A stretch of DNA of 64,000 nt from Planctomycetota bacterium. Its GTDB lineage: Bacteria; Planctomycetota; UBA1135; GCA-002686595. Within the stretch, counting starts at the first letter, position 1. Every line of letters starts with the position of its first letter. Below the pieces are notes generated by a model, which had not been told where the DNA came from, made no database searches, and saw only the letters and a program-made list of their open reading frames with translations. Positions 26,414 through 34,493 of the stretch are shown here, in pieces. Position numbers and translations under genes: made by a program. The stretch lies in the NCBI GenBank assembly GCA_020853575.1, contig JADYYP010000057.1:1-64000 (forward strand), read 5' to 3'.

Positions 26414-27049
26414 TCAGGGCGCCGCCAGGGCGGACTCGAGCGTCGCTCGCAGCCCCTTGTCGTCGGGCGCGACGCGGCTGTCGAAGAAGCGCAGCGGCAC
26501 GCCGTCCTTGCCGACGACGTATTTGGCGAAGTTCCAGCCCGGCAGCTTGCCGGTGGCCTTGCCCAGCGCCGCGTACACCGGCGATTGAGCCGCCTCGCCC
26601 TTGGTGACGACCTTGGCGAACAGCGGGAAGGTCACCGCGTAGCGCGCGGTGCAAAACTCACGGATCTCAGCGGCGGTTCCGGGCTCCTGCGCGCCGAAGT
26701 CGTTGCTCGGGAAGCCCAGCACCTCGACGCCGCGCGGAGCGAGCTCGTTGTACAGCGCTTGCAGCCCGGCGTACTGCGGTGTCAAGCCGCACTGACTCGC
26801 GGTGTTGACCACCAAGAGCACCTTGCCGCGGTAGCGCGCGAGATCGATCGACTGGCCATCGAGGCTCTGGACGGTGAGGGCGTGCAACGAGGCCATCGCG
26901 GGCTCCGGGGTGGAAGGGGTTGGGGGTGCAGCGAGCGTCGCTCGCTGAGCATCGCTGCTCGACTCGGCGTTCGGTTGCGCTCCGCTGCAGGCGAAGAGGA
27001 GCGAGGCGAGGGATGCAAGTGCGACGTTTTGGAGTGACATGCGTGCCAT
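26414..27049 (-). CDS. Glutathione peroxidase-like lipoprotein
   Basis: A 211-residue thiol peroxidase that reduces hydroperoxides. The peroxidatic residue is cysteine rather than selenocysteine, in NTASQCGLTPQYAGL. The rest of the catalytic tetrad region is seen in FPSNDFGAQEPG (with Gln) and GWNFAKYVVG (Trp and Asn). Most bacterial members use thioredoxin in practice. The N-terminus carries a lipoprotein signal with lipobox LFAC and a low-complexity Ser/Pro/Ala linker, so the enzyme should face the periplasm. ATG 27049 is preferred over 27040 because it adds the Arg needed for the signal n-region; neither has a good Shine-Dalgarno. It diverges from the XdhC-type gene with 58 bp between starts. 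Confidence 0.88.
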   Translation of the reverse strand: MARMSLQNVALASLASLLFACSGAQPNAESSSDAQRATLAAPPTPSTPEPAMASLHALTVQSLDGQSIDLARYRGKVLLVVNTASQCGLTPQYAGLQALYNELAPRGVEVLGFPSNDFGAQEPGTAAEIREFCTARYAVTFPLFAKVVTKGEAAQSPVYAALGKATGKLPGWNFAKYVVGKDGVPLRFFDSRVAPDDKGLRATLESALAAP

Positions 27050-27107
27050 GGTACGCCGCGCGCGCCGCGTTCGTGCCCCGCTCGCGGATCTGCGATACTG
27101 CGCGCCC

Positions 27108-27947
27108 ATGACCGACCTGTACGCGGAGCTCGTTCGGTTGCAGCACGAGGGCCAAGCGTGCGCGCTGTGCACGATCACCAAGACCAGCGGCTCGACGCCG
27201 GGCAAGGTGACGATGAAGATGCTGGTGCGCCGAGACGGCAGTTTCGTCGGAACCGTCGGAGGCGGTTGCCTCGAGGCCGAGGTGCTCGAAGCCGCCCTGG
27301 CGGCGATGCGCGACGAGCGCCCGCGCACGCTGAATTTCGCGCTCAACGAGCGCGACTACCCCGACAGCGGGCTGTTGTGCGGTGGCCAGCTCGAGATCTT
27401 CGTCGAGCCGATCGTCGTGCCGAGGCTGGTGCTGTTCGGCGGCGGGCACGTCAGCTCGGCCATCGCGCGCATCGCGCACATGGCCGGCTTCCACGTCAGC
27501 GTGGCCGACGATCGCGCGGGCTTCGCCACCCGCGAGCGCCACCCCGACGCCGACGAGTGCCTGTGCGCGGAGTTCGCCGAGCTCGCGCGGCGCGTCACGC
27601 CGTGCGACGACGCGTACCTGATCGCCGTGACGCGCGGACACGACAAGGATGGCGAGGTGCTCGAGGCCCTGTGGCGCGCGGGCGCCCGGCCCAAGTACCT
27701 GGGCATGATCGGCAGCCGCGCCAAGCGGGTGCAGTTGTTCGAGCAGCTAGCGACCCGCGGAGTGCCGCGCGAGTTCCTGGAGCGCGTGCGCACTCCGATG
27801 GGGCTCGCGATCGGCGCGCGCACCCACGAGGAAATCGCCGTTTCGGTGGTGGCCGAGATGATCCAGTGGCGCCGCCTGGGGCCGAGCTCGGGCGCCACCC
27901 CGGGCTCGGCCGCAGCTCCATCCGACCCGAACTGCCGCCCGCGTTGA
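27108..27947 (+). CDS. XdhC/CoxI-family molybdenum-enzyme maturation protein
   Basis: A 279-residue protein with the two domains of XdhC-type accessory factors. The N-terminal XdhC/CoxI part has GSTPGKVTMKMLVRRDGSF, TVGGGCLEAEVLE and SGLLCGGQLEIFVEP. The C-terminal Rossmann domain has LVLFGGGHVSSAIARIA, VADDRAGFATRERHP, IAVTRGHDKDGEVLE and YLGMIGSRAKR. Such proteins load the sulfurated molybdenum cofactor onto xanthine dehydrogenase or related hydroxylases. The CGG cysteine is the family's conserved Cys. No molybdo-hydroxylase gene is nearby, so its client is elsewhere. The ATG at 27108 lacks a strong Shine-Dalgarno. The region after residue 260 is a Ser/Pro-rich tail of no clear function. 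Confidence 0.85.
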   Translation: MTDLYAELVRLQHEGQACALCTITKTSGSTPGKVTMKMLVRRDGSFVGTVGGGCLEAEVLEAALAAMRDERPRTLNFALNERDYPDSGLLCGGQLEIFVEPIVVPRLVLFGGGHVSSAIARIAHMAGFHVSVADDRAGFATRERHPDADECLCAEFAELARRVTPCDDAYLIAVTRGHDKDGEVLEALWRAGARPKYLGMIGSRAKRVQLFEQLATRGVPREFLERVRTPMGLAIGARTHEEIAVSVVAEMIQWRRLGPSSGATPGSAAAPSDPNCRPR

Positions 27948-27973
27948 CAGCTTCTTCGAAGCGCCCGTATCCT
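27944..27973 (+). promoter_or_regulatory. Putative sigma70-type promoter for gene at 28061
   Basis: A perfect TTGACA at 27944-27949 is followed after 18 bp by TATCCT at 27968-27973. The -35 overlaps the XdhC-type stop codon. It would start transcription about 80 bp before the downstream ATG. Confidence 0.45.
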
Positions 27974-28060
27974 GCTCGCCCCGCGCGCGGCCGCCCCCGG
28001 TAACCCCCCCGACGCCCAGGGGTACTCCCGGCCCGCCTCTCCCTCCGGAAGTCGACTTTC

Positions 28061-29191
28061 ATGCGCATGTCCCTCCGCCGTCCCGCGGCCCTCGCCGCGG
28101 CCGTTGCGTTCCTGTCCACGGCCAGCTTCGCCGACCGCATTTACCTCGCGGACGGCAAGAGCCTGGACGACGTCACGATCGTCAACGAGACCCTGGCCGG
28201 CGTGGCCTACCGGGCCGCTGGCAAGTCCAACGAGCAGACCGTCCAGGCCGACCAAGTGCTCAAGGTCGAGTACGACAAGAACGTGCCGAACCTGCTGCGC
28301 GGTGCCTTGGAGGAGCTCAAGGGCGAGAGCCCGTCGCGCTTCCAAGACGCGGCCAGCGGCCTGTTCGACTACGCCGACGGTGTGCTCAACAGCGGCAAGA
28401 AGGAAAAGGCCGCCTGGGCGCCGGCCTACGCGCTGCATCGCGCGATCGAGCTCAACCAAGCGCTCAACAGCAAGGCCTCGACCGAGGAAGTGGTCAAGCT
28501 CGCCGACCTGTTGCTCTCCAAGTGCGGCGACTCGCGCTACGTGCCCTACGCCTACGTCGCCAAAGCCAACGCGCAGCGCGATCTGGGGCTCGCCAAGGAA
28601 GCCGGAGAGACGGTCGCGACGCTCAAGGAGATGGTGCGCACGCGCGCCATGTCCGACGCCTTCCGCTTGCAGGCCGAGCTGGTCGAGGTCGAGCTCAGCG
28701 CCGCCAAGAGCAACCAGAAGCGCGATCGTTTCATCGAGATCGGTGGTCAGGCCGGCACCGGCCACCCGATCGTGCGCAACCGCGCGCGCGTGCTCGAAGC
28801 GCAGACCTATCTGGAGAGCGAGTCCAAGGACTACGCCAAGGCTCGCAAGATCTACGAGGCCGTGATCAAGGACCCCAAGGCGGACGACGCGACGCTGGCG
28901 AGCGCTTACTTGGGCATGGGCGATTGCCTGTTCCAGGAAGGTGCCGACAAGCTGCGCGCCAACGGTGACGCGTCGGTCGTGCTCAAGGACGCGGTGCTCA
29001 ACTACCTGCGCGTGGTGATCGTCTACGAGGACCAGGTGCGCTACGTGCCGAAGGCGCTGTACCAAGCCGCAAAGGTGTTCGAGTTCATGGGCGAGGCCAA
29101 CAAGCCCAATGCGCGCCGCATGCTCTCGGAGCTCGTGCGCAACTACCCCGACTCCGAGTGGGCCAGCCAGGCGCGGAATTCGCGCAAGTAG
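28061..29191 (+). CDS. Secreted TPR-like protein of unknown function
   Basis: A 376-residue exported protein with a signal peptide (about 24 residues, ending SFA). A short beta-rich start follows (DRIYLADGKSLDDVTIVNETLAGVAYR), reminiscent of small beta-barrel domains found in planctomycete surface proteins. The rest is helical with TPR-like pairs (YVAKANAQRDLGLAKEAGETV, ASAYLGMGDCLFQEGADKL, ALYQAAKVFEFMGEANKP, LVRNYPDSEWASQA). The last repeat is like those of YbgF/BamD-type outer-membrane scaffold proteins. It is probably a periplasmic scaffold. A strong TTGACA promoter candidate lies upstream. I do not recognise a named family. Confidence 0.7.
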   Translation: MRMSLRRPAALAAAVAFLSTASFADRIYLADGKSLDDVTIVNETLAGVAYRAAGKSNEQTVQADQVLKVEYDKNVPNLLRGALEELKGESPSRFQDAASGLFDYADGVLNSGKKEKAAWAPAYALHRAIELNQALNSKASTEEVVKLADLLLSKCGDSRYVPYAYVAKANAQRDLGLAKEAGETVATLKEMVRTRAMSDAFRLQAELVEVELSAAKSNQKRDRFIEIGGQAGTGHPIVRNRARVLEAQTYLESESKDYAKARKIYEAVIKDPKADDATLASAYLGMGDCLFQEGADKLRANGDASVVLKDAVLNYLRVVIVYEDQVRYVPKALYQAAKVFEFMGEANKPNARRMLSELVRNYPDSEWASQARNSRK

Positions 29192-29205
29192 CTCGCTTCG
29201 GCGAG
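29192..29205 (+). terminator. UUCG-loop hairpin directly after stop
   Basis: CTCGC-TTCG-GCGAG begins on the base after the TAG of the preceding gene. It is a short stem with a very stable tetraloop and no U-tract. It may protect the 3' end or assist termination. Confidence 0.35.
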
Positions 29206-29465
29206 GGCAGCACGCCGCGGGCGGTCGAGAGCCACAGCGCTCGGCCGCCCGCGCTGCGTCGTGCGCGCCGCTCGAAACGTCCCGAGTGGCGATCCGGTGA
29301 GCGTCGCAAGCGCGTGTGTCCGCAGCGGCGGCGTTTTCGGCGATCGGAGCTCCGCCGCGCGCCGCCTCCGCAGGCCCCAGGGTTCTCCACAGGAGTCGGG
29401 AGCAACGCTCTCGCGGTCATCGTGCCGCGCACCGGCGAAGTGCGCGCAACGGAGGCCAGGGGGAA

Positions 29466-30167
29466 ATGCAAGACACACAGCGTGCGGACGCGTGGAGCGG
29501 ATTGACCGAGCTCGAGCCGATGATCCGAGGTTGGCTCGTGCGGCGCTGTCGCAACAGCGCCGAGCTGGACGACGCAGTGCAGGACACGATGCTGCGCGCG
29601 GCGCGCTTCCGCATGCGCGGACACGACCCGCGGCGGCTCGAAGCCTGGGTGCTGCGGATCGCCGCGAACACGCTGCACGACTCGCTGCGGCGCGCCGGGC
29701 GCGAGCGTGTGCACTGCGAGGACGGCGTGCTGCTCGACGAGCTCGCCTCACCTGACAGTGTGTGCGAGTGTGTCGGCGACCTCGACATGGAGCGCTGGAC
29801 CTTGGGGCCCTACGCGGTGACCCGGGGTGCGGCGCTGGGGGCGCTCGATGGCGCGCTGGCAGCGCTGCGCGGCGACGAGCAACGACTGTTGAGCGCGCAC
29901 TACGGTGTGCTCGAGGAGTGCGCCGGTTCCGCCTCGCGCAGCTTCCCAGCCAGTGGCGCGGGCGAGCGAGGCGCGCGCGGCGCCGTGGCGGGAGCAGGTC
30001 CAGCGCCGCGACCGAGGATTCCACCGGCGAGCAAGATGCGTCTGTTCCGGGCCCGGCGGCGGCTGTCGCGCGAGCTCGAGCGGCGCCTGTCGAGTGAGCT
30101 CGAGCGGCGCTTCGTGGATGGGGGCGTCGGCGGGCCGGCGCTGAGCGCAGCGGGAGCGGGAGGCTGA
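29466..30167 (+). CDS. ECF-like RNA polymerase sigma factor with atypical region 4
   Basis: A 233-residue sigma70-family protein. Region 2 is convincing: ELEPMIRGWLVRRCRNSAELDDAVQDTMLRA (core-binding helix), then LEAWVLRIAANTLHDSLRRAGRER (-10 recognition). Region 4 starts normally (GDEQRLLSAHYGVLEE) and ends normally (SKMRLFRARRRLSRELERRL). Between these, the helix-turn-helix that should read -35 DNA is replaced or interrupted by about 35 Gly/Ala/Pro/Arg residues. The C-terminus adds a repeat (ELERRLSSELERRF) and a Gly-rich tail. The ATG at 29466 has GGAGG about 11 nt upstream. The stop overlaps the next ATG (TGATG), tying it to a secreted helical-repeat protein. Residues 160-195 could reflect paired frameshifts instead of a real insertion. 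Confidence 0.72.
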   Translation: MQDTQRADAWSGLTELEPMIRGWLVRRCRNSAELDDAVQDTMLRAARFRMRGHDPRRLEAWVLRIAANTLHDSLRRAGRERVHCEDGVLLDELASPDSVCECVGDLDMERWTLGPYAVTRGAALGALDGALAALRGDEQRLLSAHYGVLEECAGSASRSFPASGAGERGARGAVAGAGPAPRPRIPPASKMRLFRARRRLSRELERRLSSELERRFVDGGVGGPALSAAGAGG

Positions 30168-31003
30168 TGACGCTGCCTGGAATCGTGCTCGCTTGCGCGT
30201 GGGTGGCGTGCGCCGAGGCCGGCTCGGACCGCAACGCGGTCGACTGGTCCGCGCGCGTCGCGGACGTGCCCGTGCTCGCGAGCGCGCAGGAGCAGATGCG
30301 CCACGCAGCGGCGCAGAGCGCACGCCTGCGGCGCTGGCCCGCGGCCACGCTCGCCGCCGAACGTGTGCGTGTCGCCGCCAGCTGGATCGCCGTCCGCGTG
30401 CGCTTTCCGCTCGAGCGCGCCTGCGTCGCCGAGGCCTCGTTTCGCGCCGCGGAGCTGCTGCGCTGGAGCGGACAGATCGAGGCCGCGGTCGCCGAGCTCG
30501 AGCTCGTGCGCGCGCTGGGCGTCGACAGCAGCTACCGCTGGCGTTCGTGTCTCGAGCTGGCCCACATCGAGCGCCGGCGACGTCGCTTCGAGCGTGCCCT
30601 CGACCTGTATCTGTCCGTCGCGGGCGAGTCCGCGTGTGGCTCGCGGTTGCGCGACGACGCGGCCATCTGGGCCGGCAAGACCTACGCGCTGCTCGGCCGC
30701 TTCGACGACGCGCGCCGTTGGCTGCGGCGTGTCGCCGAGTCCGCGTTCGACGCGCTCGACCGCATTCGCGCCTACGACGAGTGGATCGCGACGTACGTGA
30801 TCGTCGATGACATCGAAGCCGCCGCCGGAGTGCTCGCCGCGTGCCGCGGAGCGCTCGAAGCCGCGGCGCTCAAGCCCACGAGTTCGGGCGAGCGTGTGCG
30901 CATCGCGCTGCGTCGGATGCGGTGCATCGCGCTGCTCGAGCAGGCCGTCGCGAGGCGTCGGGCGGGCGCGGTGCTGCACTCACGAGGCGACGACGACGAA
31001 TGA
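30167..31003 (+). CDS. Secreted helical-repeat protein coupled to sigma factor
   Basis: A 278-residue protein with an N-terminal signal-like stretch (TLPGIVLACAWVACAEA), then helical TPR-like pairs (FRAAELLRWSGQIEAAVAEL, LAHIERRRRRFERALDLYL, WAGKTYALLGRFDDARRWL). It overlaps the sigma-factor gene by the TGATG junction, so the two are almost certainly co-translated. Sigma/anti-sigma pairs often sit this way, but no anti-sigma zinc-finger motif or transmembrane helix beyond the leader is visible. A role in regulating or responding to the sigma factor is only suggested by the arrangement. The C-terminus is arginine-rich and ends in an acidic tail. Confidence 0.65.
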   Translation: MTLPGIVLACAWVACAEAGSDRNAVDWSARVADVPVLASAQEQMRHAAAQSARLRRWPAATLAAERVRVAASWIAVRVRFPLERACVAEASFRAAELLRWSGQIEAAVAELELVRALGVDSSYRWRSCLELAHIERRRRRFERALDLYLSVAGESACGSRLRDDAAIWAGKTYALLGRFDDARRWLRRVAESAFDALDRIRAYDEWIATYVIVDDIEAAAGVLAACRGALEAAALKPTSSGERVRIALRRMRCIALLEQAVARRRAGAVLHSRGDDDE

Positions 31004-31102
31004 GCGGGACGCAAGAACCCTCTTCCCAAGGCGGCGGTGCGTTGGGTATGACTGAGCGCGTCGCGCCGAGCAATCGACGCGACCTGTGGTTCACGACATC
31101 AA

Positions 31103-31140
31103 AAGGCGGTTCGGTGCTCTCGCGAGCTACGGGCCGCCTT
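31103..31140. terminator. Candidate bidirectional terminator
   Basis: AAGGCGG/CCGCCTT arms enclose 24 nt that themselves contain GCTC-TCGC-GAGC. Read leftward the stem is followed by TTTT-type sequence (CCGCCTTTTG). It lies between convergent operons, but the stems are modest. Confidence 0.35.
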
Positions 31141-31246
31141 GTCGTTTCAGCCGAGCGCTTCGCCCGTGCTGAGCGGGTTGACATCGATCGGCCGGTTGGT
31201 ATCGATCGGCAGGTCTGCCTCGAGCGCCATACACGCCGAGGACGCG

Positions 31247-31330
31247 CGCGACAGATTGCTGGCGACAGTTTGCTGGCGACAGTTTGCTGGCGACAGTTTG
31301 CTGGCGACAGTTTGCTGGCGACAGTTTGCT
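31247..31330. repeat. 14-bp tandem repeat, five exact copies plus one degenerate
   Basis: The unit GGCGACAGTTTGCT is repeated exactly five times from 31261 to 31330, preceded by one copy with two mismatches (31247-31260) and followed by a 4-bp remnant. The unit is not a multiple of three and the array lies outside genes, just past the ugd stop. Copy number probably varies by replication slippage. Confidence 0.9.
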
Positions 31331-31355
31331 GGCGCGGACGCGCCGATGCCGCAGC

Positions 31356-32657
<1,302 letters not shown>

Positions 32658-32847
32658 GGAGAGGAGGTGGGCGGGGCCCGTGGATCAGGGAGGTCGACGC
32701 GCGAGCAGAGTCCCATCGGGAGGGGGCCCCTGAGGCTCGCGCCGCGCTTCTCTTCGGTCAGAGCGCGGCGGGGGGTGGAGCTTCGGGGCGAAGGAAGGTA
32801 CGGCCCTGGCTCCAGGTCGGCAACCGCTCTACCTTGGTACCCCTCGC

Positions 32848-32920
32848 GGGCGATTAGCTCAGGGGCCAGAGCGCCTCCCTTACAAGGAGGATGTCGGGGG
32901 TTCGATTCCCTCATCGCCCA
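32848..32920 (+). tRNA. tRNA-Val (anticodon UAC)
   Basis: A complete cloverleaf can be drawn. The acceptor is GGGCGAT/ATCGCCC, the D stem GCTC/GAGC and the anticodon stem CCTCC/GGAGG with loop CTTACAA (anticodon TAC). The variable loop is ATGTC. The T stem-loop is GGGGG-TTCGATT-CCCTC with one G-U pair, and the discriminator is A. The CCA end is not encoded. Confidence 0.95.
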
Positions 32921-33067
32921 CCCCTCCAACCCGCGCCACGGTCCGGGATCGGCGGCCGCGACGCCTCGCGGCGGGGTCCGCGGTCGCGGCATGGAGTGAA
33001 GCCGCGCGGGCGAAGCAGCGGCGCGGCGTCTCGTAGTGGCGCCGAAACCTCGCTGGGGAGGCCAAGG

Positions 33068-34333
33068 TCAAGCGCGCGACGGCGGGGGCTCCGGGTCCGT
33101 ATCGCTGACCCGTTCTGCGGTCTGTGGGTCGAGCAAGAACACTCGATGGCCGTCGCCGATGCGCGCGACCGCCAACAACCCGCGGCGCTGCCCCGGACCC
33201 CTGAAGCGCCGCTCGAGCACCTCGGCTGGCTCGGGGTGACCGCGCTTGAGCACCTGGACCGGTCCGATGTCGTGACGCCGCAGCGCTTCGCGCACGCGCT
33301 TCGGATCGGCGCTGGAGGTCTCCAGCACACGCCAGCCGCGCACCCACGGCGAGCTCGGGCGCTCCTCGGACAGCAGGTAGGCCAGCTGCGGATCGAGTCC
33401 GCGGGCGGAAATCCCGAAAGCGAGACGACCCAGGAGTCCGGAGCGCACGACAGCTGGATCGGGGTCCAGCAGCCAACAGTTTCCTGAAACTCTTTCCGAT
33501 AGGTCGGACACCACCGGGAACGGATGTCCGGTGATCCGGTGAGTTTTTCCGTGCCCGTCGAGGGTCACGGCCTCGCGCTCACCGGGTCGCCCGACGGCCG
33601 ATGCCCACTCCCCCGTCCACAAGTTCGTTTCGCACAGCTCGCGCTCGACGCTGACCCACTGAAAGCCGTGGGGCAGGCTCGATTCGAGCGCACCGACCTC
33701 CCCGATGTCGAACGCCGGAGACAGTTTCACGCAGGCCCCGCGGAAGCGCGCGCACAGGCGCAGCACGCTGGCCAACGGCGGTGACCAGCGCTGCGGCTCG
33801 AGCACCCGACGTCCGGCGGCTCGACGGTCGGGATCGATCACCAAGAAGGCTGCGCTCACTGGCGCCAACATCGCGTCCGCAAGGATGACGCAACTGCGGT
33901 TGGAGTACGGTGCGAGGTTCGCGCGCGCGCAGCGCGCCACCAACGGATCGAGCTCGCCCGCGATCACCCGCAGTCCGGCCTCGGCCAAGGCCAACGCGTC
34001 CGCCCCCAACCCGCAGGTGGCGTCGTACACGCTCGCACCTGGCGAGAGCTCGGCGATGCGCTGCGCTCGCAAGCGCGCGACGACTTCGCGCGTCGCCTGC
34101 TCGAGCCCTTCGCGCGTCAGGAACCTCAGTCGTCCGCTCGGAAAGCGCTCCGTCGCTCGCGAGCGCAACTCATGCAGCTCGGCCGCTCGACGCGCGGTGT
34201 CGGGCGCGAGTTCGCGCCGCAGCGCACTGACGACGCTCAACGCATCGAGTCCCGTGGGCAGTCTCTCGAGCGCGTGCTCGATGCTGCGGGCCTCGTCTTC
34301 GGAGGTGAACGGTGTATAGCGATCGCCGGACAT
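33068..34333 (-). CDS. THUMP-like-domain class I SAM-dependent methyltransferase
   Basis: A 421-residue probable RNA or small-molecule methyltransferase. The Rossmann core has the SAM motif VYDATCGLGADALALAEAG, then AGELDPLVARCARANL and the catalytic-loop-like LVIDPDRRAAGRRV. The N-terminal helical part (FLTREGLEQATREVVARLRAQR) and C-terminal THUMP-like domain (AFGISARGLDPQLAYLLSE, VQVLKRGHPEPAEVLERR) match the two-domain family also found in actinobacteria. The DPDRR motif resembles the DPPR/NPPY substrate loop of N-methyltransferases. No substrate is established for the family. ATG 34333 is preferred to GTG 34342; neither has a strong Shine-Dalgarno. It lies just past the tRNA gene on the opposite strand. 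Confidence 0.78.
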   Translation of the reverse strand: MSGDRYTPFTSEDEARSIEHALERLPTGLDALSVVSALRRELAPDTARRAAELHELRSRATERFPSGRLRFLTREGLEQATREVVARLRAQRIAELSPGASVYDATCGLGADALALAEAGLRVIAGELDPLVARCARANLAPYSNRSCVILADAMLAPVSAAFLVIDPDRRAAGRRVLEPQRWSPPLASVLRLCARFRGACVKLSPAFDIGEVGALESSLPHGFQWVSVERELCETNLWTGEWASAVGRPGEREAVTLDGHGKTHRITGHPFPVVSDLSERVSGNCWLLDPDPAVVRSGLLGRLAFGISARGLDPQLAYLLSEERPSSPWVRGWRVLETSSADPKRVREALRRHDIGPVQVLKRGHPEPAEVLERRFRGPGQRRGLLAVARIGDGHRVFLLDPQTAERVSDTDPEPPPSRA

Positions 34334-34493
34334 CTTCGACACAATCGGCCCGTCGCGGGCGCGTTCCCTTCATGGGAGCGCACGCGCGGACGGGCCGCAA
34401 GGACGCGGAATCCCGCCCCGATCGGGGGCCGCGTTCGATCGATCCGACGCCCGTCCCCGCGCAGGGGAAGGGCCCAACTCGGGGAGGAATCGA

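Larger units (their letters stand above)
31004..31355. other. 352-bp convergent intergenic region with repeat and hairpin
   Basis: The region separates the sigma operon from the leftward ugd gene. It contains a hairpin at 31103-31140 and a 14-bp tandem repeat at 31247-31330. A short direct repeat (ATCGATCGGC) occurs twice around 31183-31210. No gene with protein-like composition was seen. Confidence 0.6.

Noticed and set aside
26414..27049. Selenocysteine form of glutathione peroxidase
   Set aside because: The peroxidatic position is a normal cysteine codon in NTASQCG.
31247..31330. CRISPR array
   Set aside because: The units are 14 bp with no spacers and no cas genes nearby.
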